This document shows, piece by piece, positions 17,746 through 26,046 of a stretch of DNA of 64,000 nucleotides. This stretch comes from Crocinitomicaceae bacterium (GTDB taxonomy: Bacteria > Bacteroidota > Bacteroidia > Flavobacteriales_D > Crocinitomicaceae). A model generated the notes under the pieces. That model worked only from the letters and a program-made list of their open reading frames with translations. It was not told where the DNA came from and ran no database searches. The DNA is taken from contig JADJEU010000001.1 of the NCBI GenBank assembly GCA_016709005.1, positions 496,001 through 560,000 of the forward strand. Direction: 5' to 3'. Within the stretch, counting starts at the first letter, position 1, and each line of letters opens with the position of its first letter. A program made the position numbers and the translations under genes.

Positions 17746-20256
17746 ATGCAACCCCACATCACCAACACCAATCTTCCTATCGTCGAAGTTCTACCTGAAC
17801 TTCAAACAACCCTTGCTCAAAACACAACGGTGCTCCTAAGTGCCCCTCCAGGCGCTGGAAAAAGCACATTAGTTCCATTAGAATTATTAGAAGCAGCCTG
17901 GTTGGGTGATCAAAAAATTATCATGTTGGAGCCACGTCGTTTAGCGGCAAAAACTGTTGCCATGCGCATGGCTGATTTGTTGGGTGAGTCGGTTGGTGAG
18001 ACCGTTGGATATCGAATAAGATTTGAAAATCGGACATCATCTAAAACTAAAATTGAAGTGGTGACAGAAGGAATTCTGACACGCATGTTGCAATCAGATA
18101 ATTCGCTTGAGGGTGTTGGCATTGTTATTTTTGATGAGTTTCACGAGCGCAGTATTTTTGCAGATGTTGCGCTTGCCTTGAGCAGAGAAGCTCAACAAAT
18201 ATTGCGGAACGATTTGCGCATTTTAGTGATGTCTGCGACTTTAAATCTGGCAGAATTAAAAACACTTTTAAATGCTCCCGTTGTTGAAAGTGCGGGCAAA
18301 CAATATCCGGTAGATTTGATTTATACCGATCAGCAAGATGAGCGGTTGATGGCTGAAGTCTGCGCGCAGACTGCTATTCGTGCATTGCGTGAACAGCAAG
18401 GAGATATTTTAATTTTCCTTCCCGGCGAAGCTGAAATTCGAAAATGTGAATCCATTTTGCGTGAGCAAGCAAGTGGTGTTGAAATTCATCCGCTGTATGG
18501 AAATCTTCCACCCAATCAGCAAATGGCAGCCATTATGCCGTCACGATCAGGTGCGCGAAAAATAGTCATTGCTACTTCTATTGCAGAAACTTCTTTAACC
18601 ATTGAAGGAATAAAAGTGGTGATTGATTCTGGTTTTGGTCGCGTTCAAAAATTTGATCCGCGATCAGGACTATCCAAATTAGAAACCATTAACATCTCCA
18701 AAGACAGTGCTGATCAACGCGCTGGTCGTGCAGGTCGATTATCACCCGGTGTGTGTTATCGCATCTGGTCAAAACCAGCACATGCGCGTTTAGCAGATCA
18801 TCGCAATCCAGAAATCATTGAAGCCGATTTAGCCTCTTTTGTTTTAGACATGACGATGTGGGGTGTGAATGATATTAATTCGCTCACGTGGCTCACTCCT
18901 CCTCCAGCGCACAATGTAAAAATGGCGCAGGAATTATTGGAAGAATTAAATGCTTTGGAAAATGGACGCATAACAGATCACGGAAAAAAAATGCACGCGC
19001 TGCCATGCCATCCGAGGATTGCGCATATGATGCTAATGGCAGCCAATTGTGCAGAGACGCGGCGTGCCGCGTCTGTACAATTGGCTGCGGATATTGCCGC
19101 ACTATTGGAAGAGCGAGATCCTTTAGGAAAAGAATCAGGCATCGATATTAATTTGCGCATTGATGCGTTGCGCAGACAGCGCTTACAAAAATCATCCGGT
19201 AGAAAATTCCAACGTATCATTCAAGTAGCTGAACAATACCGAAAACTATTCAATTCACCTGAAAATAATGATCCAATTGATCCTTTTGAAACGGGTGTAC
19301 TTTTAGTTTATGCATACCCTGAACGTGTCGCCTATGCGCGACCGGGAAACAATGCGCAGTTCCAATTGTCGGGTGGAAATTTAGCGATGGCTCATCACAC
19401 CGATGATCTTGCACATGAACCATGGCTTGCTATTGCAAACATGGATGCGCGTGATGGAATGGGAAAAATATTTCTTGCTTCTCCGCTCAATCCAAAAGAT
19501 TTAATGCCGCTTTTGAAAGAGCGAGAGATTATCACCTGGAACACCAAAAAAGGTGGACTCACCGCAGCAAAAGAAACAAGACTTGGGAGCATTGTCTTAA
19601 AATCAACACCTCTTACCAAACCAAATCAGGATCAAATTCAAAAAGCAATTTGTGAAGCGATTAAAAAAGAAGGTGCGCATCTTTTGAATTGGAATGATTC
19701 TGTGACCCAATTTCAAAATAGAATTCTCTCTCTAAAAAAATGGAATGCTGATCAGGAATGGCCAGATGTTTCTGTCGAATATTTAATCGCAACGTGTGAA
19801 GATTGGATTATTCCCTATCTCAACAACATCAAATCAAACGACGATTTAGAGGATTTGAATTTACATGATATTTTGTATCACTTTTTAGATTTTGAAAAAC
19901 AGAATTTGCTGAACAAATTGGCTCCGTCAAAAATGGATGTTCCAAGCGGATCTGAAATTAAACTTGAATACTTTGCAAATGGATCAGCACCTGTTTTGGC
20001 CGTGCGCATTCAGGAAGTTTTTGGATTGGCTGATACTCCAACTGTCAATAACGGCAATGTAAAAGTACTGATGCATTTATTGTCTCCGGGATACAAGCCT
20101 TGCCAAATTACAGGTGACTTAAAAAACTTTTGGGAGAACACTTACTTTGAAGTACGTAAAGAATTAAAACCGCGTTATCCAAAACATGCCTGGCCCGATG
20201 ATCCCTGGAATCACCCAGCGATCAGGGGAACTAAGAAACAGAATGGGTTGAAATAA
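17746..20256 (+). CDS. hrpB: ATP-dependent helicase HrpB
   Basis: An 836-residue DExH-box (DEAH/RHA-type) helicase; E. coli HrpB is of similar size. Walker A APPGAGKST, motif II DEFHER, motif III SATLN and motif VI QRAGRAGR are intact. The HrpB-specific C-terminal domain is present, with family phrases LAMAHHTDDLAHEPWLAIA and the late WPDDPWNHPAIRGTK. An unusual insertion near residues 432-448 (ANCAETRRAASVQLAA) is encoded by a 50-bp palindrome at 19039-19088 that keeps the frame. Cellular role is poorly defined in the family. Confidence 0.93.
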   Translation: MQPHITNTNLPIVEVLPELQTTLAQNTTVLLSAPPGAGKSTLVPLELLEAAWLGDQKIIMLEPRRLAAKTVAMRMADLLGESVGETVGYRIRFENRTSSKTKIEVVTEGILTRMLQSDNSLEGVGIVIFDEFHERSIFADVALALSREAQQILRNDLRILVMSATLNLAELKTLLNAPVVESAGKQYPVDLIYTDQQDERLMAEVCAQTAIRALREQQGDILIFLPGEAEIRKCESILREQASGVEIHPLYGNLPPNQQMAAIMPSRSGARKIVIATSIAETSLTIEGIKVVIDSGFGRVQKFDPRSGLSKLETINISKDSADQRAGRAGRLSPGVCYRIWSKPAHARLADHRNPEIIEADLASFVLDMTMWGVNDINSLTWLTPPPAHNVKMAQELLEELNALENGRITDHGKKMHALPCHPRIAHMMLMAANCAETRRAASVQLAADIAALLEERDPLGKESGIDINLRIDALRRQRLQKSSGRKFQRIIQVAEQYRKLFNSPENNDPIDPFETGVLLVYAYPERVAYARPGNNAQFQLSGGNLAMAHHTDDLAHEPWLAIANMDARDGMGKIFLASPLNPKDLMPLLKEREIITWNTKKGGLTAAKETRLGSIVLKSTPLTKPNQDQIQKAICEAIKKEGAHLLNWNDSVTQFQNRILSLKKWNADQEWPDVSVEYLIATCEDWIIPYLNNIKSNDDLEDLNLHDILYHFLDFEKQNLLNKLAPSKMDVPSGSEIKLEYFANGSAPVLAVRIQEVFGLADTPTVNNGNVKVLMHLLSPGYKPCQITGDLKNFWENTYFEVRKELKPRYPKHAWPDDPWNHPAIRGTKKQNGLK
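19039..19088. repeat. palindromic element inside hrpB
   Basis: Outer arms GCAGCCAATTGT / ACAATTGGCTGC pair perfectly over 12 bp. Inner arms AGACGCGGC / GCCGCGTCT pair over 9 bp around a GT loop, with a small asymmetric bulge between. The core resembles the dispersed GAGACGCGGC..GCCGCGTCTC hairpins seen in many genomes. It is translated in frame as part of HrpB. Confidence 0.7.
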
Positions 20257-20390
20257 ATTTTCAAGATTACACACAAAGTCCGAATCTTACACAATAACCT
20301 GTTAATTACTTCTTGAAATCTCAATTTTGAAGATGTAAACATTTTTTCTACTTTCACGTAACAATTTGTAATAACCAAAAATCAACGATT

Positions 20391-20501
20391 ATGGCAAAAG
20401 GAATGGGCATTCAAAAAGCAGTAAAAAAAGAAGCGACAAAATCGCTGAAAGAAAAACGTGCTGAGAAAAAAGCCAAACAAGCTGCAAAAAAAGGAAGCTA
20501 G
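20391..20501 (+). CDS. small Lys-rich protein (36 aa)
   Basis: An ATG-started frame MAKGMGIQKAVKKEATKSLK, continuing as alternating Lys/Ala/Glu and ending KKGS. It is followed 23 bp later by a strong terminator and preceded by AT-rich promoter-like sequence, so it is a free-standing transcription unit. The even spacing of basic residues suggests one long helix, possibly nucleic-acid or ribosome associated. I recall similar tiny proteins in Bacteroidetes without function. Function unknown. Confidence 0.65.
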   Translation: MAKGMGIQKAVKKEATKSLKEKRAEKKAKQAAKKGS

Positions 20502-20523
20502 TCTTTCTCTTAAAAATTAGTGA

Positions 20524-20551
20524 AGCCTTCCAAATTGGAGGGCTTTTTTTT
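20524..20551 (+). terminator. rho-independent terminator of the 36-aa gene
   Basis: Stem AGCCTTCCA / TGGAGGGCT (one G-T pair), loop AAT, followed by eight T. Confidence 0.85.
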
Positions 20552-20565
20552 GTGACTTCGTATCA

Positions 20566-20592
20566 GTTGGCTTCGGCTCCGCTCAGCCACCG
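20566..20592. repeat. short GC-rich dispersed-type hairpin
   Basis: GTTGGCTTCGGCTCCGCTCA then GCCACC; the reverse reads GGTGGCTGAGCGGAGCCGAA, a hairpin-forming sequence class that I recall as widely dispersed in Bacteroidetes intergenic DNA. GC content is far above its surroundings. Only one copy is in this window. Confidence 0.5.
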
Positions 20593-20676
20593 GAGTATTA
20601 TAAGAGCAACGTTTTCTTCCCAAACCGGTCATGAGTCCTTCCTTCGTCAGGATAAACTCCGCTGAATTGACTCGCA

Positions 20677-20886
20677 CTATCTCCTACCAAAATCTCTTTT
20701 AATTGGAATCAATAATGACTCCAATCCATTCAATTTGATTTCGTACATGGTCGAAAGCAATACACCAATCGTGCCTTTGGGAAAGCCTTTGCTGTTATAC
20801 CATACCAAATAAAATTCGGGTAAATCACAAATTAATTTACCCTCGTATTTACCAAAGGGCATTTTAGTTGTTACCAACTGTATCAT
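20677..20886 (-). CDS. DUF3820 family protein
   Basis: About 69 residues from ATG (MIQLVTTKMPFGKYEGKLIC). The TKMPFGKYxGxxIxDLPxxYLxWY signature is that of DUF3820, sometimes labelled putative quorum-sensing-regulated virulence factor. A TTG start 27 bp upstream is possible but less likely. It lies close behind the TerB-like gene on the same strand and is probably co-transcribed. Biochemical function unknown. Confidence 0.75.
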   Translation of the reverse strand: MIQLVTTKMPFGKYEGKLICDLPEFYLVWYNSKGFPKGTIGVLLSTMYEIKLNGLESLLIPIKRDFGRR

Positions 20887-20921
20887 GATTTTGCGGTGAT
20901 CGGGCTGTTCCAAGAGGTCGA

Positions 20922-21311
20922 TTAATCGTGAGCGGTGCGTACTTCCAGTTTGGAAATATCTTCAGAGAATCTGGCAATCAAAGCACGTTCAGTTGGATCT
21001 TCTGGTGGAAAGGCTGCGGCAACATCTTCAATGACTTTGATGAACTGCTTTTTTATTTCTGGAGTCAGGTGATATTTTCCAGTATCAAATGATTTCATTG
21101 CCCAGTCGTAAACATCTTTGAATCCCATTTTATCTTTTTGGAGAATCTGAAAAATGATATCCGTATAATTGAAATCCATGTTGTGTTCAATGCCTGCTTT
21201 AACAATCTCCTGAAGTTTTTCACGTTCTTCAGTTTGAACTTTGCCGTCTGCTTTTGCAACAGAATATGCAAGTGCGCCTAAGGCATAATAGAGATGCTGC
21301 TTTGCGTCCAT
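20922..21311 (-). CDS. TerB-like domain protein
   Basis: A 129-residue all-helical protein. The segment LGALAYSVAKADGKVQTEER matches the TerB/DjlA N-terminal pattern (AxADGxVxxxE), with conserved acids in the first helical hairpin. No membrane segment. TerB-like domains occur in tellurite-resistance and stress gene clusters, but no other ter genes are near. Function not established. Confidence 0.65.
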   Translation of the reverse strand: MDAKQHLYYALGALAYSVAKADGKVQTEEREKLQEIVKAGIEHNMDFNYTDIIFQILQKDKMGFKDVYDWAMKSFDTGKYHLTPEIKKQFIKVIEDVAAAFPPEDPTERALIARFSEDISKLEVRTAHD

Positions 21312-21378
21312 AAAATTGTTTTTTATAAAGATATTGAAATTAATCCAATGTGATTCAGGATGATTTTCAATTCAAGCC

Positions 21379-21410
21379 TTGACTTTTATCAGCTTTGATT
21401 TTTATCTTTG
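21379..21410 (+). promoter_or_regulatory. Bacteroidetes-type promoter of the YdeI-like gene
   Basis: TTG at 21379-21381, 21-bp spacer, TATCTTTG at 21403-21410; the ATG follows 5 bp later. Both boxes and the spacing fit the TTTG / TAnnTTTG consensus. Confidence 0.6.
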
Positions 21411-21415
21411 AAAAG

Positions 21416-21946
21416 ATGGCAGAAGAATATTCATTCAAAAGCAAATTGGAATTTGTTGACAGCGCTTTAGGCTGGCATTGTTATATTCCAGTTCCCAATG
21501 CAATCACAAAAAAACTAATCGTAGAAAAAGACCGTCGAGTAGTTTGTAAAATCAATGACAAATTGAAATTACAAGCGGCGCTGATGCCTAGCAAAGAAGG
21601 ATATCACTTTATCATTCTCAATAAAACCAATCGCGCTAAATTGAAAGTTGAACCGGGTGATTCGGTTAACGTTGTTTTGACAAAAGATAAAAGTGAATAC
21701 GGTGCGGCACTTCCTGAATTTTTTAAAATTTTCTGTGAAGAAGATCCTGAAGGAAGTAAATTGTTTCATGCACTCACGCCGGGCTTGCAGCGTTCATTGC
21801 TCTATCTGATCACCAAAATAAAATCAGAAAATAAACAGCTTGAAAAAGCCTGGATCATTTTTGATTATCTGAAATCCGTAAATGGCAAATTGGATTTTAA
21901 AGAGTTGAATGAGGCGTTTAAGAATAATCGGTTTACTAAAAAATAA
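21416..21946 (+). CDS. YdeI / DUF1905-type protein
   Basis: About 176 residues from ATG (MAEEYSFKSKLEFVDSALGW). The N-terminal half is a DUF1905-like small beta barrel (WHCYIPVPNAITKKLI, VEPGDSVNVVLTKDKSEYG). The C-terminal half, with ALTPGLQRSLLYLITKIKSE, is the YdeI/OmpD-associated helical region. Soluble and cytoplasmic. The TTG seven codons earlier would place the promoter box in the coding region, so ATG is preferred. Function in the family is not well defined. Confidence 0.72.
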   Translation: MAEEYSFKSKLEFVDSALGWHCYIPVPNAITKKLIVEKDRRVVCKINDKLKLQAALMPSKEGYHFIILNKTNRAKLKVEPGDSVNVVLTKDKSEYGAALPEFFKIFCEEDPEGSKLFHALTPGLQRSLLYLITKIKSENKQLEKAWIIFDYLKSVNGKLDFKELNEAFKNNRFTKK

Positions 21947-21949
21947 ATC

Positions 21950-22507
21950 CTACAGTGTATCCTGCGCATCTACAGCAAGCGATTCTGTTTTTTTATTGAT
22001 TCTCACTCCATCCGTTACAAATGAAATTCCCTGTTGTGAAGATGTACCAATCATCACTGCTTGAATAACCGGCGGATTCAAAGAGGAAGCTCCACCCCAT
22101 GAAACAATAAAATTAGCACCTGCTCCACCCTCATCTTCATCCTGCTCGACAATAAATTCGATTGATTGAAGCGGTTTTAGTTCAATTGTTTTTTCTGCAT
22201 ACTTGCGTATCATTTTCCCTTCAGAATCATAATAGTCCACATTGCCTATAAAGATTGATTCATCTGACATAACATTGCGAATACTTAAAGTTACAGTCAA
22301 TGAAAATTTTCGTTCTCCATTAAGATGATAAATGTCTGAATAGACTGGCACGTATACTTCTTCTGTATAAGTTAATGCGCTGAATTCCTGATCAACATAA
22401 TGATAGTTTTCACTTGGAGCAAGTTTAACATCACCAGTTTCAAGCGGACCCTCACCACAAGAAATGAGCAGAAGAATAAGGACAGAAATATAAACTAATC
22501 GCATCAT
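21950..22507 (-). CDS. hypothetical lipoprotein
   Basis: About 185 residues from MMRLVYISVLILLLISCGEG, a signal peptide with a lipobox ending in Cys; a longer frame upstream would bury it and was rejected. The mature part is beta-rich and acidic (DVKLAPSENYHYVDQEFSAL; SLTVTLSIRNVMSDESIFIG), like DUF3124-type lipoproteins. Probably outer-membrane anchored. It converges on the YdeI gene with 3 bp between stops. Confidence 0.7.
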   Translation of the reverse strand: MMRLVYISVLILLLISCGEGPLETGDVKLAPSENYHYVDQEFSALTYTEEVYVPVYSDIYHLNGERKFSLTVTLSIRNVMSDESIFIGNVDYYDSEGKMIRKYAEKTIELKPLQSIEFIVEQDEDEGGAGANFIVSWGGASSLNPPVIQAVMIGTSSQQGISFVTDGVRINKKTESLAVDAQDTL

Positions 22508-22659
22508 CTTTTTTTTTTGCTTTTTAATTGCTCCTTGATCAAATGAAACAGAAGCCACTGCCATGCTCTTCAGACCGAGCAAACAGGTAAACAAAAGTCG
22601 GTAATCTTTATCAAAATTGAAAGAAAATATTTTTTAGTCGGCTTTATCTTTTAAACTAG

Positions 22660-23478
22660 CTATCCTTCCTCCTCTTCTTTCAAACGTTGCTCGCGTGAAG
22701 AGGTCATGCCCATTCCAACAAGTTTGATGGTTTGTTTTTTCTCAAAATAATATTCCTTTTGAACAGGTTCTTCAATTGGATTGATTAATTCCTTTTCGTT
22801 CAGATTAGGTCTTTTAATTTCCGGTGATATGCGGTAGGCATTCATTAACTTATAATCGTATGAACAAAGTAAATCGCCTATTTCATGTTGTGTTGTAGTT
22901 TTGTTCAGATACAAATCTACATCCGTATCATTCAGTATAACGGGCATGCGGTGATGGTGTATCTTATTCATCAACTCATTTGGCGGAGACGTAAGAATTG
23001 CAAACGAACGTGTGATTTCACCAGTTGATTTATCAATCCAGTCATCATAAATTCCGGCCATGGCAAAGGGCCTTTTTTTATTGATGAGATAAACAAGATA
23101 TGGTTGATTGAGTTTTTCTTTGGTTGGACCTTCTATAAAGGCATCTGCTAAAACAACACAGCGTTTAAAACGAATTGATTTTTTAAAATAGGGTTTCAGA
23201 AAGATTCCTTTAGCTCCGCTATAATCGGAGCGATTTTCAGGATTGTGATCACCTTCAGAACGTGCATTGAGGATGTACTTTTTTTTATCCGCCCAATCAG
23301 GAGTAAAACCAAATTCAGCCAATTGAATTTCGTTTGGATTTTCACTTGTAATGATTGGAGCTTGATTACCTACCGTAACATTGTAATTAGGTTCGAAAAC
23401 AAGTTCTGGTGCCGCCTTAACCTTAAATTTTTTCTCAATCACTTTTACTGTAGAAGCGATTACATATCTGCCACACAT
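22660..23478 (-). CDS. yedK: SOS response-associated peptidase (SRAP/YedK/HMCES)
   Basis: A 272-residue SRAP protein that crosslinks to abasic sites in single-stranded DNA. It begins MCGRYVI, so Cys2 is free to form the thiazolidine link after Met removal. LNARSEG holds the conserved Asn/Arg/Glu, and MNKIHHHRMPVIL holds the catalytic His. Acidic C-terminal tail. No neighbouring lexA/recA genes. Assignment is firm. Confidence 0.93.
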   Translation of the reverse strand: MCGRYVIASTVKVIEKKFKVKAAPELVFEPNYNVTVGNQAPIITSENPNEIQLAEFGFTPDWADKKKYILNARSEGDHNPENRSDYSGAKGIFLKPYFKKSIRFKRCVVLADAFIEGPTKEKLNQPYLVYLINKKRPFAMAGIYDDWIDKSTGEITRSFAILTSPPNELMNKIHHHRMPVILNDTDVDLYLNKTTTQHEIGDLLCSYDYKLMNAYRISPEIKRPNLNEKELINPIEEPVQKEYYFEKKQTIKLVGMGMTSSREQRLKEEEEG

Positions 23479-23531
23479 ACACTGAATCTAGATTATGCTG
23501 ATCTAAGGTACAAAATAAAGAGGCTTCAAAA

Positions 23532-24218
23532 TCAGTCTAGAATTTCTTCGTTTTCTTTGAGATGATATCTTTTTTTCAAGACACCAACAAGAATATAAAA
23601 CAAAGGAGTATCCAACAAAGCAAAAATAACTTTGAATAAAAAACTGCTTGCAAAAAGCATCCAGAAAGCTTGCCACTGCAAGGTACCTAAAGCACAAAGT
23701 AAAAGCAGCACAATGGCTGTATCAAAGAGCTGAGAGAAAATAGTTGAAAAGTTATTTCGTATCCAAAGATGTTTTCCTTTTGTTAGTCTTTTCCAAAAAT
23801 GAAATACACGGATGTCAATAAACTGGGCTACCAGATAGGCTGCCATTGAGGCACAAACCGCTGGTAAGGTCAATCCAAATACTTTAGAAAACGTTGGATC
23901 ATTGACGGGGGAAAAATCGGCAGCAGGCGCAGCTTGCGCAATCATCACAATGCCCATCACTACCAATGCTGCAATGAGTCCAGCCTTCACAACATTATTG
24001 GCCTTGCGTTCACCATAAATTTCAGAAATAATGTCAGTGACCAAAAAGGTAAGCGGATAAGGCAACAAACCAGCGGAGAATTGAAACTCATACAAACCAA
24101 AAGGATTCCAGGTTATGAATTTTTGAAAAATGAGATTGCAACTGACTAGCAAGGCAATAAACGTACCGCCTAATATCAGGTAAACGTATTCAGATTCTTG
24201 TTTTCGTTTGATGTCCAC
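23532..24218 (-). CDS. yhhQ: queuosine precursor transporter (YhhQ/VUT family)
   Basis: A 228-residue inner-membrane protein with about six hydrophobic segments. Family-typical phrases are LLPYPLTFLVTDIISEIYG and AAYLVAQFIDIRVFHFWKRL, then NNFSTIFSQLFDTAIVLLL. It imports queuosine precursors (preQ0/preQ1) for tRNA modification. It ends 53 bp before yedK on the same strand; no functional link is evident. Confidence 0.9.
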   Translation of the reverse strand: MDIKRKQESEYVYLILGGTFIALLVSCNLIFQKFITWNPFGLYEFQFSAGLLPYPLTFLVTDIISEIYGERKANNVVKAGLIAALVVMGIVMIAQAAPAADFSPVNDPTFSKVFGLTLPAVCASMAAYLVAQFIDIRVFHFWKRLTKGKHLWIRNNFSTIFSQLFDTAIVLLLLCALGTLQWQAFWMLFASSFLFKVIFALLDTPLFYILVGVLKKRYHLKENEEILD

Positions 24219-24298
24219 AAAATTGGTTTACGTGCTAAAGTTAACGGTTATAACTTATTCATTGTCTAACAAGTTTTCGTTCTTATTGTTCAACTCAC

Positions 24299-24306
24299 TA
24301 TATTTG
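24299..24306 (+). promoter_or_regulatory. -7 box (TATATTTG) of the IF2N-like gene
   Basis: TATATTTG fits TAnnTTTG, 20 bp before the ATG at 24327. The -33 box is weak. Confidence 0.45.
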
Positions 24307-24326
24307 CATAACCAAAATTGAAATAA

Positions 24327-25301
24327 ATGAGACTGGGTCAGCTTTCGCGTAAACTGGATATCAAGCCAACAGAGATTAGAGAATTTATTCGCAATGAATT
24401 CAAAATTGAAATTGATCTGGATCTGAACACACGCATTGAAGATTCGCATGCTGATGCAATTACAGCGAAGTTTGAAAAGAAAACGGAGCCAATTGTGCAA
24501 ATCAAAAAAAGCATTTCTCCCGTCAACAACGAAGACACTGAAGAGACAGAATTTCATTCAGTTGCTGAAGTAATTGAAGCTGAGAAAGAAGAACATGTAG
24601 TGCACAGCCCAATTGAAGTACCACATTATCATGAGGCACATCACGCTGTTAAAAAAGAATATGAGCAACAATCTATCAAAAACTCAGAAAAAGAAACTGA
24701 AAAAATCGTGGATGATCCACGCGCATTTATTCCACTTCCCGTTGATCCAGATGCTGAACTAATCAAAGTTCCAAAAATTAAATTGGAAGGATTAAAAGTG
24801 GTTGGTAAAATTGACTTGCCAAAAAAGAAAGAAAAAGAAGTTGAATCGGTAATTGAAACACCATCTTCAGAATTGGATTCAAGCGCAACTGAGACAATTA
24901 CAGAAGCTGTTGAAGGCTCTGAAAGTTCGCCAGTCGTTGAAGTAAAAGCAGAAACATTAAAGCCGCAAAAAAAGGAACGTCAACCAAAAGCAGCCGTTCT
25001 TCAAAACAATGACGACGAAGAATACTCTATCTACAAAGACAAAAACGGTATTTACCATTTCAGTCAGACACAGCGTGAAAATCGCAAAAACAGTTTGGAA
25101 CGTTTAAAGCGTGAGAAACAGGAAGCGTTGCGTAAGGCAAAAAAATCGCAGTATTACCAGCAACTTGTTGAGACGGATAAAAAAGTTGAATCACCAAAAG
25201 TGAAAGCTAAAAAACAAGCTCAAAAGGAAACGAAAAAACAACCTGAAAAAGTTGTTCGGAAAGGTGTTTGGGGTAAATTCCTGAACTGGCTGAACGGCTA
25301 A
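24327..25301 (+). CDS. IF2 N-terminal-like domain protein with charged linker
   Basis: A 324-residue cytoplasmic protein. Residues 1-50 (MRLGQLSRKLDIKPTEIREF) resemble the winged IF2_N module. Residues ~55-230 are low-complexity Glu/Lys/Val-rich linker. Residues ~235-300 are a basic helix (SLERLKREKQEALRKAKK), and the C-terminus ends VWGKFLNWLNG, a conserved-looking amphipathic tip. Possibly nucleic-acid or ribosome binding. Its stop overlaps the stop of the convergent OmpA gene by 3 bp (CTAA). Confidence 0.65.
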   Translation: MRLGQLSRKLDIKPTEIREFIRNEFKIEIDLDLNTRIEDSHADAITAKFEKKTEPIVQIKKSISPVNNEDTEETEFHSVAEVIEAEKEEHVVHSPIEVPHYHEAHHAVKKEYEQQSIKNSEKETEKIVDDPRAFIPLPVDPDAELIKVPKIKLEGLKVVGKIDLPKKKEKEVESVIETPSSELDSSATETITEAVEGSESSPVVEVKAETLKPQKKERQPKAAVLQNNDDEEYSIYKDKNGIYHFSQTQRENRKNSLERLKREKQEALRKAKKSQYYQQLVETDKKVESPKVKAKKQAQKETKKQPEKVVRKGVWGKFLNWLNG

Positions 25302-26046
25302 TTCTTTGAAATCAATTCTTTTATTTTGTCGCGTTGCTGAGCAGCATAATGTTCATCTGCAGGCGCCATTTCTGCCGCGTAGGAATAATACTCTAAAGCT
25401 TTTAGATAATTCCCCTCTAATAAAGCACGATCTGCTATCATGATCAGATCTTCATAATAAGCAGGGTTTCGCAGCGTTTCCGAATTAATAATTCGTGATG
25501 CCCCACCTTGATTCTTATAAAAACCTATACCCAGAAACCCATGAATCCTTAACTCACATCTGCGATTCAGCGCATGCAATGATTCTAAAGTAATTTGGTC
25601 CTGGCTAAATTGAAGCAGATATTCTTCCGTCACAATAGGCTCTGATTCACCTTTACCAACAGGAATAATTCGTTCTGAAAATAACGTGTCCGATTTAAAA
25701 AGGCGAAGTAATTCTTCTTTTATCCGAATGGAATGGCGTAAGGATAGATCTAGATTTGAATCAGCACTTCCAAGCGCATCTGTATGTGTGCGTAACTCAC
25801 AAATGAGAAATGGATTTTGAACCAGAAAATTTCGAAGTGTCAGAAATGAACTTTCAGAATTAAATAATTGATTCCCGTTTTTAACATCAAAAGTAAAATC
25901 AGGTAATCTTACAATATCTCCTTGATCAAAAGTTTCTGAGTTGAGCTTTTGGAATAATGGACATTCAGAATAGAATCAATATTTACACGCGAACCATTCG
26001 TATTAAAATTTCCCGCAAGAAAGAAAAATGTGATCAGCGAAATCAT
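25298..26046 (-). CDS. OmpA-like domain protein, frameshifted
   Basis: Intact, this would be ~249 residues. The N-terminus (MISLITFFFLAGNFNTNGS, 25909-26046) is a signal peptide whose ATG overlaps the caspase stop as ATGA. The remaining frame, open from about 25975 down, contains an OmpA C-terminal domain: FDVKNGNQLFNSESSF, ELRTHTDALGSADSNLDLSL, GKGESEP and NRRCELRI. It ends with a TPR-like pair (ALLEGNYLKALEYYSYAAEM). One missing base near 25971 (probably T in ATTTCT) breaks the frame; the part from GTG at 25633 is readable alone. Likely peptidoglycan-binding in the periplasm, translationally coupled to the caspase gene. Confidence 0.72.
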
